Positions 1 to 7,475 of a stretch of 23,107 bases of DNA are shown here, one piece after another. The notes under the pieces are model-generated. The model was not told where the DNA came from and ran no database searches. It worked only from the letters and a program-made list of their open reading frames with translations. The first letter of the stretch is position 1; every line of letters starts with the position of its first letter. A program made the position numbers and the translations under genes. The DNA comes from a bacterium (GTDB taxonomy: Bacteria > SZUA-79 > Acidulodesulfobacterales > Acidulodesulfobacteraceae): positions 1 through 23,107 of the forward strand of contig JAJYJN010000014.1 in assembly GCA_021789455.1 (NCBI GenBank). The letters are read 5' to 3'.

Positions 1-56
1 TAAAGAATAAAATAGTCGTATGTATTTAGAAAATAAAGAGGATTCTAATAAAAAAA

Positions 57-785
57 CTATATTGCCGTATTGGATATTGCATTATTCTGCAATTCCGTGA
101 TTTTTGCAACCGCCTTTTTAGAAAGGTCATAAAGCTTGCCGAAAACTTCAAATTCTATGGGCGTTTTTTCGGCGCATCCCTGAATTTCGATAATTTTTTG
201 GCTGCCCGTCAGTATAAAATTAAAATCCAGATCGGCGGTCGAGTCTTCCGAGTAATCTAAATCTACCAGAATTTCTCCGTTTACTATGCCTATGCTTATT
301 GCGGCGACGGAGTCGTAAAACGGCATTTTTTCAATTTTTTCTTGTTTTATGAGATTTAAAAACGCTAAGTATGCGGCTACGTAAGCGCCGGTTATGGAAG
401 CCGTTCTCGTTCCGCCGTCGGCGCTTATAACGTCGCAGTCTATAAGAATAGTTATGCCGGGAAAATATGAAAAATTAATAACCGACCTAAGCGACCTGCC
501 GATTAACCTCTGTATCTCCTGCGCCCTTCCGTTTACTTTTCCTTTTGACGAATCCCTCGGTATTCTGCTTTGCGCAGACCTTGGGAGCATCGAATATTCC
601 GCCGTAAGCCATCCCTCTTCTTTGTCTTTTAAAAACGGCGGCACCTTATAATCCACGGATGCGGTGCATATTACTTTAGTATCTCCGACTTCTATTAGGC
701 AGGAGCCCTCGGCATATTTCATATAACCCGGAGTTATAAGCATAGGTCTCATTTCATCTACAGCCCTGTTATTATTTCTCGACAT
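57..785 (-). CDS. rph: Ribonuclease PH
   Basis: Phosphorolytic 3'-to-5' exoribonuclease that trims the 3' ends of tRNA precursors in the cytoplasm, using phosphate and releasing nucleoside diphosphates. The 242-residue length is normal for the family. The N-terminus carries the usual RAxDEMRP segment (residues 7-14). The conserved core PRSAQSRIPRD and a later SADGGTRTASITGAY stretch, which contributes to the phosphate site and catalytic core, are intact. The ATG at 785 lies seven bases after the stop of the TusA-like selenoprotein gene and has only a weak Shine-Dalgarno, so translation may depend on the upstream gene. It is the last recognisable gene of the long minus-strand run. The remaining 56 bases to the window edge show no convincing terminator. 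Identification is secure from the sequence. Confidence 0.96.
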   Translation of the reverse strand: MSRNNNRAVDEMRPMLITPGYMKYAEGSCLIEVGDTKVICTASVDYKVPPFLKDKEEGWLTAEYSMLPRSAQSRIPRDSSKGKVNGRAQEIQRLIGRSLRSVINFSYFPGITILIDCDVISADGGTRTASITGAYVAAYLAFLNLIKQEKIEKMPFYDSVAAISIGIVNGEILVDLDYSEDSTADLDFNFILTGSQKIIEIQGCAEKTPIEFEVFGKLYDLSKKAVAKITELQNNAISNTAI

Positions 786-791
786 TCTTAT

Positions 792-1049
792 TTATTCCCA
801 GTTTTTATTTTTTATAAAAAATACGTAAAGGTCTTTTAAGTTTACCGCATTTAGCAACTGCACGCCCATTAAAGAACATAATGCGGGTATATCGTTTAAC
901 AAAGAATCCTTATCCGAAATTACGGTTAAGATATCGTTTTGTTTCAAAGTTTTAAGTTTACGGACGACCGCCCATACCGGAGGGCCTCAGCAAAGCCCCC
1001 TGATGTCGAGTACGTTAACGCCGTAATTTAATAATTGTTTGTTCTCCAT
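792..1049 (-). CDS. TusA/SirA-like selenoprotein, read through an in-frame UGA (Sec21)
   Basis: Reading the UGA at 987-989 as selenocysteine gives an 85-residue protein starting MENKQLLNYGVNVLDIRGLC, then Sec21, GPPVWAVVRKL and onward to a TAA at 792-794. It aligns without gaps to the TusA/SirA/YedF family: LDxRGL, then the catalytic position (Cys19 in E. coli TusA, Sec21 here), the final Pro of CPxP, a V..V/I..D strand and the DIPxxC motif with a conserved downstream Cys. The family carries persulfide sulfur for tRNA thiolation, sulfur trafficking or redox chemistry; the substrate here is unknown. The ATG has a strong AAGGAG at about five bases. UGA is an ordinary stop elsewhere in this window (glyA, valS, the fusion gene) and Trp is TGG within this same gene, which argues against a changed code. 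A SECIS-like hairpin follows the UGA. The main alternative is a nonsense mutation or sequencing error. Confidence 0.82.
959..989 (-). promoter_or_regulatory. Bacterial SECIS-like hairpin for UGA recoding
   Basis: Ten bases after the UGA (987-989) the mRNA can form a hairpin from UAUGGGCGGUCGUCCGUA (976-959): a 7-bp stem with two wobble pairs and a GGUC tetraloop (969-966). The loop begins 17 bases after the UGA. From memory, E. coli fdhF has a GGUCU apical loop about 18 bases after its UGA, and the loop G and U contact SelB. Both loop sequence and spacing therefore match what is known of bacterial SECIS elements. A competing helix (GGGGGC with GCCCUC) would place the UGA in its loop. Folding was done by eye. 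Confidence 0.75.
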
Positions 1050-1099
1050 TTTTACTCCTTTATAATTTGATTAGTTAAGTTTTTATAAGCCGAATTAAC

Positions 1100-1561
1100 T
1101 TATTTAACCTTTATCGCCGCATCTAAAATACCGTTAATAAATGCCGGCGATTCGTCGTTTCCGAATTTTTTTGCGATTTCTACCGCCTCGTTAATAACGA
1201 CGTTTTTGGGAGTTTCAGGTACAAAAATAATTTCGTAAATAGAAAGCCTCAATAAATTTCTGTCCACGCGGGACATTCTTTCTATACTCCAGTTTTTGGA
1301 AATATTTTTTATTACTTCGTCGATTTTTTTTAAATTTATCAGCGTTCCATTAACTATGGAAGAAAAAAAATCGAATATTTCCGCGGTATCTTTCTTTTTA
1401 TTTAAATCTTCTTTTGTTTTTATAAATCCGTCTCTCTTTAGACTTTCCACGGCAAAATCGTTATAAAATCTGTTTATTTTATAATCTAAGTTGCTTATAT
1501 CGCCGTCTTCTTCATATAAAAATTGCAGCGCCAGCTCTCTTGCTTTTCTTCTTTTAGTCAT
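1100..1561 (-). CDS. nusB: Transcription antitermination factor NusB
   Basis: All-helical RNA-binding protein that works with NusE (S10) on boxA RNA in ribosomal RNA antitermination. The 153 residues show the family signature: RRKARELALQFLYE at the N-terminus, the central WSIERMSRVDRNLLRLSIYE segment, and the C-terminal PKNVVINEAVEIAKKFGNDESPAFINGILD. It follows ribH by 17 bases, the ribH-nusB order common in proteobacteria. The ATG at 1561 lacks a strong Shine-Dalgarno, so coupling to ribH is possible. The charged insert around residues 35-60 is longer than in E. coli NusB but within family variation. Identification is secure. Confidence 0.96.
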   Translation of the reverse strand: MTKRRKARELALQFLYEEDGDISNLDYKINRFYNDFAVESLKRDGFIKTKEDLNKKKDTAEIFDFFSSIVNGTLINLKKIDEVIKNISKNWSIERMSRVDRNLLRLSIYEIIFVPETPKNVVINEAVEIAKKFGNDESPAFINGILDAAIKVK

Positions 1562-1578
1562 ATACGGCTATTTTATTT

Positions 1579-2064
1579 TCAGCTCTTCTTAATTTTTGCG
1601 TAAAGACTTGCCATTTCGACTGCAGACATTGCGGCATCGAAACCTTTGTTGCCCATCTTAGTTCCGGCGCGCGATATAGCCTGCTCGATTGATTCCGCGG
1701 TTATAATTCCGTAACTTACCGGAATGTTATAATGAATCGAAAGTTCGGAAATTAATTTCGTAACTTGATTAGATAAGAGGTCAAAGTGGGTGGTCTCGCC
1801 TCTTATTAAAGTTCCCAAGCATATTACGGCGTCAAATTTTTTTGTTTCCAGCAGCATTTTTACCGCCATAGGAATTTCAAATGCTCCCGGAACTTTTACG
1901 ACAGAAACGCTATCATCCGCAGCGCCGGCTCTTTTAAGATAATCTAATGCTCCGGACAAAAGTTTGCCGTTAATAAAATCGTTAAATCTCGATATAACTA
2001 TGCCGAATTTAAAACCGGCGGCTTTAAGCTCTCCTTCAATCAAATTAAAACCGTGCATTCCCAT
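1579..2064 (-). CDS. ribH: 6,7-dimethyl-8-ribityllumazine synthase
   Basis: Penultimate enzyme of riboflavin synthesis. It condenses the pyrimidine intermediate with 3,4-dihydroxy-2-butanone 4-phosphate to lumazine and usually forms a 60-mer or pentamer. Visible motifs are FGIVISRFND near the N-terminus, the VKVPGAFEIPMAVK substrate region and RGETTHFD with the catalytic His (His93 from this start). An in-frame ATG exists at 2076, but its G and the next codon form the GGAG that sits six bases before the ATG at 2064, so 2064 is the better start and gives 161 residues. The ATG at 2058 is a further possibility. It lies between ribBA and nusB. Function is secure; the start is likely. Confidence 0.95.
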   Translation of the reverse strand: MGMHGFNLIEGELKAAGFKFGIVISRFNDFINGKLLSGALDYLKRAGAADDSVSVVKVPGAFEIPMAVKMLLETKKFDAVICLGTLIRGETTHFDLLSNQVTKLISELSIHYNIPVSYGIITAESIEQAISRAGTKMGNKGFDAAMSAVEMASLYAKIKKS

Positions 2065-2107
2065 TGCATACTCCATTAAATTAAATAATTAAATTATAAT
2101 TATAGTT

Positions 2108-3313
2108 TTACTTAATTTTCAACAAATGTCCCATTTTTTCTTTTTTAGTTTCAAGATAATGTTTATTGGTTTCGTTAGGACATATCTCTATGGGGACTCT
2201 TTCGACTACGCTTAGTCCGTATCCTTCAAGCCCTATTATTTTTTTAGGATTATTAGTCATAAGCCTCATTTTCCCTACTCCTATATCGACCAAAATTTGA
2301 GCGCCTACGCCGTATTCCCTTAAATCGGCTTTAAATCCTAATTTTTCGTTTGCTTCTACCGTATCGTAGCCTTCGTCTTGAAGGTTATACGCCTTTAATT
2401 TATTTACCAAGCCGATTCCCCTGCCTTCCTGCATTAGATAAAGTATTACGCCTTTGCCTTCCTCGTCTATCATTTTCATAGCCGCCTTTAACTGGTCTCC
2501 GCAGTCGCACCTCATAGATCCGAAAATATCTCCGGTAAGACACTGCGAATGGACTCTCACCAAAACGGGTTCATTCTTGTTAATTTCTCCCTTAACTAAA
2601 GCAACATGTTCTTCAAAGTCTATATCGTTAGAATAAGCTATAATTTTAAAATCCCCTGCAAATTCGGTAGGAATTTTAGATTCGACAAGCCGCTTAACGT
2701 GTTTTTCATGTTTAAGCCTGTAATTTATCAAATCTTTAATAGTTAAAATTTTAATATCGAATTTTTTTGAAAACTCTATTAAATCAGGCATCCTCGCCAT
2801 AGTTCCGTTGTCGTGCATTATTTCGCATATAACTCCGTATGGCTTTAAACCTGCTATTCTGGCTATATCTATAGAGCCTTCCGTCTGTCCGGTTCTTGTT
2901 AATACGCCGCCGTTTTTACCCCTAAGAGGGAAAATATGGCCGGGTCTTACCAGGTCTGAGGGTTTTGCGTCGTCCTTTATAGCCGTTAATATAGTTTTCG
3001 CCCTGTCGTGCGCAGAGATGCCGGTCGTAACTCCCTCTTTAGCCTCAATAGAAACGGTAAACGCCGTAGTAAATTTTGACTCGTTATTAACCACCATAGG
3101 CGGGAGATCTAAACTGTCGGCTTTTTCTTCGGTAAGCGTAAGGCATATTAAGCCTCTGGCATATTTCGTCATAAAGTTTATAATTTCAGGGGTGGTATGC
3201 TCTGCCGCTACTACTAAATCTCCTTCGTTTTCCCTGTCCTCGTCGTCGACGAGTATAATCATTTTACCTTCTTTTATATCTGCAGCCGCCTCTTCTACGG
3301 TAGCTAAACTCAT
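2108..3313 (-). CDS. ribBA: Bifunctional DHBP synthase / GTP cyclohydrolase II
   Basis: Supplies both precursors of riboflavin. The N-terminal half (about 1-200) is 3,4-dihydroxy-2-butanone 4-phosphate synthase, with the acidic [10 protein letters not shown] motif (residues 23-32) that binds Mg and substrate. The C-terminal half (about 205-401) is GTP cyclohydrolase II, with zinc ligands Cys258, Cys269 and Cys271 in [17 protein letters not shown] and the QEGRGIGL motif. The 401-residue length is normal for a RibBA fusion. Within the DHBP domain the usual GHTEA reads GQTEGS, putting Gln143 where many homologues have a catalytic His; this may be a clade variant. The ATG at 3313 follows a GGAG about ten bases upstream. 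It lies between ribE and ribH in the riboflavin block. Confidence 0.96.
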   Translation of the reverse strand: MSLATVEEAAADIKEGKMIILVDDEDRENEGDLVVAAEHTTPEIINFMTKYARGLICLTLTEEKADSLDLPPMVVNNESKFTTAFTVSIEAKEGVTTGISAHDRAKTILTAIKDDAKPSDLVRPGHIFPLRGKNGGVLTRTGQTEGSIDIARIAGLKPYGVICEIMHDNGTMARMPDLIEFSKKFDIKILTIKDLINYRLKHEKHVKRLVESKIPTEFAGDFKIIAYSNDIDFEEHVALVKGEINKNEPVLVRVHSQCLTGDIFGSMRCDCGDQLKAAMKMIDEEGKGVILYLMQEGRGIGLVNKLKAYNLQDEGYDTVEANEKLGFKADLREYGVGAQILVDIGVGKMRLMTNNPKKIIGLEGYGLSVVERVPIEICPNETNKHYLETKKEKMGHLLKIK

Positions 3314-3379
3314 AATCGGTCATCTCCTTTTTTTAATGCAATCCACAATACTATAATTAATATATATGCGCTATAATTT

Positions 3380-4081
3380 TTAAATAAACCCGTTTTCGGT
3401 TAAAAATTCCATCGTCACGCCCCCCGCTTTGCCGTAGCCGTTTCTTTCTTTGACCGCATTACCTTCGCCGCCGCGGATAAGTTTCGACGCTCCTAAATCG
3501 TTTAAACGGCTGACGACCGTTCTTTCTATTATATCGGATTCGATATTTACGTAATCGCCGATAGTTTTATAATTAAGATTAGTTTCTCTATATGTTAACG
3601 GAATAATGCTGACTAAAAATGTATCGCTTTTAACTTCGTTAACCGTAAGGCTGATTCCGTCAATAGACGCCGAACCTTTTGCGATTATGTATTTTTCTAA
3701 ATTATCGTCTATCGAATGCGTTATTTTTATGCCGATTATTATAGAGTTGCCGAGTTTTTTAGTTTCGGTTATTTTCCCTATGCCGTCTATGTGTCCTAGA
3801 ACAAAATGTCCCGAGATATCCGAATTAACCGAAAGAGCCGGTTCTATATTTACGGCTTCGTTAATTTTCAAATATTTTAACGCGGACGCATTAAACGTCG
3901 CAGGCGTATAATCGAAAGATAAAACCGGATAAGCTATTTTTTTCACAGTAAGGCAGACTCCGTTAACCGAAATACTCTGCCCTATATATGCGCTTTTTCC
4001 GGCGCCTTTTACGGCTATCGAAATAACGCCTCCGCTTATAGATTTAACTTTCCCAAGCTCTTTTATTATACCGGTAAACAT
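3380..4081 (-). CDS. ribE: Riboflavin synthase (alpha chain)
   Basis: Last step of riboflavin synthesis: dismutation of two lumazine molecules into riboflavin and the pyrimidine intermediate. The duplicated lumazine-binding barrels are visible: MFTGII at the start, VNGVCLTV at 39-46, GHFVLGHIDG at 91-100, and the second-repeat counterpart SIDGISLTV at 139-147. At 233 residues it is somewhat longer than the typical 200-220, mainly through a polar linker (about 198-222) before a conserved-looking MEFLTENGF tail. No clear Shine-Dalgarno precedes the ATG, which is 59 bases after the ribD stop. Some organisms call this gene ribC. Confidence 0.95.
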   Translation of the reverse strand: MFTGIIKELGKVKSISGGVISIAVKGAGKSAYIGQSISVNGVCLTVKKIAYPVLSFDYTPATFNASALKYLKINEAVNIEPALSVNSDISGHFVLGHIDGIGKITETKKLGNSIIIGIKITHSIDDNLEKYIIAKGSASIDGISLTVNEVKSDTFLVSIIPLTYRETNLNYKTIGDYVNIESDIIERTVVSRLNDLGASKLIRGGEGNAVKERNGYGKAGGVTMEFLTENGFI

Positions 4082-4140
4082 AAAATATACATTATCCTAA
4101 AATTTAATATATTTATACTTCTACGCTAAAATATAGCGGT

Positions 4141-5319
4141 CTAAGCAAATTCGGGATAATACGATAAAAATACATCGTCTTTAATTTTTTTTACGGTTAA
4201 ATCTGAAAAATTAATTTTTTCGTTAAATTCTAAATTCAGCCGTCCAAACAGGTCTAATCCGTTTTTTCTTCCTAAAAAATAAGGAGTAAAGTTAAAAATT
4301 ATCTTATCGCAAAATCTTTCTTTTATCAGCGAACTAAAAAGTTCCGGACCTGCTTCGACTAATATTCCGGTTATTTTTAATTCCCCGCATTTTTTAAATA
4401 CATATTCCAAGTTTAATAATTTTTTACCTTCTTTAATATTATAATATACATCTGCTATAATTGCACCTTTTTCTTCTAAATGCTTTTTTCTTTCGACCTT
4501 TGCATCATCGTAATCGTTTGAAGCAAAAATTAAAACGTTTCCGCGACTTTCAAAAATTTTTGAACTTAGGGGGGTATTTAAATCAGAATCTAAAACTATT
4601 TTAGTCCACCTTTTTTTTAAAAATTTCTCCTTTATGTCTGATTTATTTATTCTAACGTCTAAAGCAGGATCGTCTTTTATAAGGGTTTTTGCCGATATCA
4701 TCACGGCATCGTTGATAAACCTGATATAATGAGTATATTCTAAAGATTTAGGCGACGAGATATATACTTTTTCTGTATCGGTTTTATAGCCCAAATTTCC
4801 GTCTAAAGTAACGGCCTCTTTAACGGTTATAAAAGGCATACCCGTAGTTATGTATTTAAAAAAAATTTCGTTAATCCGATTAGCTTCTTTTGAGAGAACG
4901 CCGTCTTTTACTTCAATACCGTTATTTAGTAAATATTCCAATCCTTTTCCCGATACCAAAGGGTTTGGGTCCTTAATCGCCGATACTACTCTTTTTATTC
5001 CGGACTCTTTAATTTTATGCACGCACGGAGGAGTTTTTCCGAAATGGCTGCACGGTTCTAACGTTACGTATATAGTACCGCCTTCGGCATCTTTTCCCGC
5101 ATTATTTAAAGCTATAACTTCCGCATGGGGCTGACCCGCTTTTTCGTGAAATCCTTCGCCGACTATAATACCGTTTTTAACTACTACGGCTCCGACGGCT
5201 GGATTGGGAGAAGTTAATCCTTGTCCTTTTTTTGCAAGATTTAAAGCTCTGGCTATAAAATATTCGTCTTTGTCGTATGTATGTTTATTAAGATTTTTTT
5301 TTGATGAGTTCGGAGACAT
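4141..5319 (-). CDS. ribD: Bifunctional riboflavin deaminase/reductase RibD
   Basis: Performs the second and third steps of riboflavin synthesis. The N-terminal zinc deaminase domain shows HAE (His66, Glu68) and PCSHFGKTPPC (Cys90, Cys99). The C-terminal NADPH-dependent reductase domain (about 160-392) is more divergent: it has LDGNLG where LDGK/R is common, an ISAKTLIKDDPALDVR segment in place of the usual VGxxTVxxDDPxLxxR, and VEAGPEL where VEGG is typical. The start codon at 5319 lies inside the end of nrdR (32-base overlap), no later in-frame ATG precedes the deaminase domain, and there is no strong Shine-Dalgarno, so translational coupling to nrdR is likely. This leaves no room for an FMN riboswitch directly ahead of ribD. 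The 392-residue length is normal. Confidence 0.94.
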   Translation of the reverse strand: MSPNSSKKNLNKHTYDKDEYFIARALNLAKKGQGLTSPNPAVGAVVVKNGIIVGEGFHEKAGQPHAEVIALNNAGKDAEGGTIYVTLEPCSHFGKTPPCVHKIKESGIKRVVSAIKDPNPLVSGKGLEYLLNNGIEVKDGVLSKEANRINEIFFKYITTGMPFITVKEAVTLDGNLGYKTDTEKVYISSPKSLEYTHYIRFINDAVMISAKTLIKDDPALDVRINKSDIKEKFLKKRWTKIVLDSDLNTPLSSKIFESRGNVLIFASNDYDDAKVERKKHLEEKGAIIADVYYNIKEGKKLLNLEYVFKKCGELKITGILVEAGPELFSSLIKERFCDKIIFNFTPYFLGRKNGLDLFGRLNLEFNEKINFSDLTVKKIKDDVFLSYYPEFA

Positions 5320-5746
5320 TTTCGTATAACTCGTTTATATCTTTAAAGGAAAGATAGACGGAAGCAAACCGGACGTAACTTATTGCATCCAAATTTTTTA
5401 ATTTATTTAAGACATGCTTTCCTATTTCTTCGCTTTTTATCTCTTTTAAATTAGTTTCCTCGAACCATTTCTCTATTGAAATTACTATTTCTTCTATGTT
5501 GTAGTACGGAACGGGCCTTTTCTCGCATGCTTTTATTAAACCGTTGAGAACTTTTTGCCTGTCGAACGATTCTCTTCTTCCGTCTTTTTTAATTATTAAA
5601 GGAGATGAAGAAATAACGGTTTCTAAAGTCGTAAACCTTTTTCCGCAGACGTTACACTGCCTTTTTCGTTTAGTAGATCTACCGTCTTTCGATATTCTCG
5701 AATCTACGACTTTGTCGTCGTCGTTAAGGCAAAAAGGGCATTTCAT
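5288..5746 (-). CDS. nrdR: Transcriptional repressor NrdR
   Basis: ATP/dATP-sensing zinc-finger repressor of ribonucleotide reductase genes. The N-terminal zinc ribbon has Cys3, Cys6, Cys31 and Cys34 with the typical VVDSR and [15 protein letters not shown] segments, followed by an ATP-cone domain (about 50-140) with [20 protein letters not shown] sequence. The 152-residue length is typical. Its ATG overlaps the glyA stop as ATGA, and its 3' end overlaps ribD by 32 bases, so the three genes are probably co-translated. No ribonucleotide reductase gene is in the window; the glyA-nrdR-ribD neighbourhood is a standard arrangement. Confidence 0.96.
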   Translation of the reverse strand: MKCPFCLNDDDKVVDSRISKDGRSTKRKRQCNVCGKRFTTLETVISSSPLIIKKDGRRESFDRQKVLNGLIKACEKRPVPYYNIEEIVISIEKWFEETNLKEIKSEEIGKHVLNKLKNLDAISYVRFASVYLSFKDINELYENVSELIKKKS

Positions 5747-6993
5747 AATAATGTTTCATACAGCGGGAATTTGGCGCATAAAGCATGCACCTCTTGTTTG
5801 ATGTCGTTTTTTACTGTTTCGTCGCCGGGATTTTTTAAAACTTCTACTATAAATTCGCCTATTTTTACCATCTCGTTTTCCTTCATGCCTCTTGTCGTAA
5901 CCGCCGGAGTACCTATCCTTATTCCGCTTGTAACGAAAGGAGACCTTTCGTCGAAAGGAACCTTGTTTTTATTTACGGTTATGCCTACTTCGTCGAGTAA
6001 TGCCTCTGCCTGTTTGCCTGTCATTTCCGATTTTCTAAAATCAACAAGCATTAGGTGATTATCAGTACCGCCGGATATCAAGGAAAAACTGTTATTTTGA
6101 AGCGTATTGGCAAGGGTTGCGGCATTAAACACGACCTGCCTCTGATAATTTTTAAAATTTTCGCTTAACGCTTCCTTGAAAGCCACCGCTTTTGCAGCGA
6201 TTACATGCTCGAGCGGACCGCCCTGAATTCCGGGAAATATTGCGGAGTTAAGCTCCTTTTCGTATTTAGCCTTTGCAAGTATGATTCCCCCTCTGGGACC
6301 CCTTAGCGTCTTATGCGTCGTAGTAGTTACGAAATCGGCATAAGGCACTGGGTTTGGATGAAGATCCGCCGCAACTAATCCGGCTATATGCGCCATGTCC
6401 ACCATAAGATAGCATCCCGCCTCATCGGCTATATCCCTGAATTTTTTAAAATCTATAATTCTAGGATATGCGCTCGCGCCGGCTATTATCATCTTAGGTT
6501 TATTTTCTAAGGCTATTTTTCTTAATTCTTCGTAGTCTATAGTCTCCGTAGATTTATTTACTCCGTAAGGAATAATATTGAAATATTTACCGGAAAAATT
6601 TACGGGGCTTCCGTGAGTTAAATGCCCTCCGTGGGATAAATCCATTCCGAGAACGGTATCTCCTGGTTTTAAAAAAGCGTAAAATATAGCCATATTTGCC
6701 TGAGATCCGGAATGAGGCTGAACGTTTGCATATTCGGCGTTAAATATTTTTTTAATTCTGTCTATTGCAAGCTGTTCTATATCGTCTATATAGCCGCATC
6801 CGCCGTAATATCTTTTTTTTGGATATCCTTCTGCATATTTGTTCGTTAAAACGGAACCCTGCGCCTGCATAACCGCAGGCGATACAAAATTTTCGGAAGC
6901 TATCAATTCCAGTGAGTTTCTTTGTCTGTTGACCTCTTTTTTTATAAACTCGTAAACTTCGATATCTGTTTCTTCAAGATTTTTAAAATCCAA
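5743..6993 (-). CDS. glyA: Serine hydroxymethyltransferase
   Basis: PLP enzyme converting serine and tetrahydrofolate to glycine and 5,10-methylene-tetrahydrofolate, the main entry of one-carbon units. Motifs: [11 protein letters not shown] near residue 29, [27 protein letters not shown], the PLP-contacting [11 protein letters not shown] (Asp199, His202) and the Schiff-base lysine Lys228 in [14 protein letters not shown]. The 416-residue length is typical. The start codon is TTG (6991-6993), supported by AAGGTG about eight bases upstream and by the correct N-terminus. The gene ends in TGA overlapping the nrdR ATG. It lies 25 bases after rpiB. Confidence 0.97.
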   Translation of the reverse strand: MDFKNLEETDIEVYEFIKKEVNRQRNSLELIASENFVSPAVMQAQGSVLTNKYAEGYPKKRYYGGCGYIDDIEQLAIDRIKKIFNAEYANVQPHSGSQANMAIFYAFLKPGDTVLGMDLSHGGHLTHGSPVNFSGKYFNIIPYGVNKSTETIDYEELRKIALENKPKMIIAGASAYPRIIDFKKFRDIADEAGCYLMVDMAHIAGLVAADLHPNPVPYADFVTTTTHKTLRGPRGGIILAKAKYEKELNSAIFPGIQGGPLEHVIAAKAVAFKEALSENFKNYQRQVVFNAATLANTLQNNSFSLISGGTDNHLMLVDFRKSEMTGKQAEALLDEVGITVNKNKVPFDERSPFVTSGIRIGTPAVTTRGMKENEMVKIGEFIVEVLKNPGDETVKNDIKQEVHALCAKFPLYETLL

Positions 6994-7018
6994 TTTATTT
7001 TCACCTTTTTAAATATTT

Positions 7019-7468
7019 TTATATATTTAGTTTCTCTATAGAGCTTATTTTATTAATTCTGTTTTCATGCCTGCCTCCTTCATATTTTGCAGACATAAAC
7101 CTGTCTATAAATCTTAAGGCTTCCGTCGGAGTAGTAGTCCTTCCGCCCATCGTTATTATATTAGCATTATTATGCTCTTTAGCAACCTGCGAAGTATATT
7201 CGTCGTGTACTAACGCCGCCCTGATCCCGTCAACTTTATTTGCCGTTATTTCCATTCCTATTCCGGTACCGCATACTAATATTCCGAAAGAATTTTTATC
7301 TTTATCTTCTTTGACTTTTTCGGCTACTTTCAGTGCATAATCCGGATAATCCACGCTCTTTAAAGAATCCGTCCCAATATCGAGATACTTTACGCCTTTT
7401 TTTTCAAGCGCATCTTTTATAGATTCTTTTAATTCAAAACCGGCATGATCAGAACCTAAATATATCAT
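7019..7468 (-). CDS. rpiB: Ribose-5-phosphate isomerase B
   Basis: Interconverts ribose 5-phosphate and ribulose 5-phosphate (RpiB/LacAB family, unrelated to RpiA). The 149 residues include SDHAGFELKE at the N-terminus, the catalytic Cys66 in GILVCGTGIGM, and His99 in the KEHNNANI segment. The ATG is seven bases after the fabF stop, with GGAGG inside the last fabF codons. In this setting it may supply ribulose 5-phosphate to the riboflavin pathway, since RibB uses ribulose 5-phosphate; this link is inferred from position only. Confidence 0.95.
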   Translation of the reverse strand: MIYLGSDHAGFELKESIKDALEKKGVKYLDIGTDSLKSVDYPDYALKVAEKVKEDKDKNSFGILVCGTGIGMEITANKVDGIRAALVHDEYTSQVAKEHNNANIITMGGRTTTPTEALRFIDRFMSAKYEGGRHENRINKISSIEKLNI

Positions 7469-7475
7469 GTATGTA

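Noticed and set aside
1..56. Terminator or start of another gene after rph
   Set aside because: AT-rich sequence without a stable hairpin plus T tract, and no recognisable coding start in the 56 bases available.
987..989. UGA decoded as tryptophan (altered genetic code)
   Set aside because: UGA terminates glyA, valS and the fusion gene at family-appropriate ends, and Trp is encoded by TGG in this same gene and elsewhere.
792..1049. Reading the nusB-rph gap as a pseudogene or as empty
   Set aside because: Only one stop interrupts an otherwise well-conserved TusA-like frame, it falls at the catalytic residue, a SECIS-like hairpin follows, and the Shine-Dalgarno is intact.
2808..3356. Long open frame opposite ribBA (182 residues)
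   Set aside because: It is antisense to conserved RibBA motifs, has no family resemblance and arises from codon bias of the real gene.
5288..5746. FMN riboswitch ahead of ribD
   Set aside because: ribD starts inside nrdR and nrdR overlaps glyA, leaving no untranslated leader; no RFN-like conserved segments were recognised before ribE or ribBA either.
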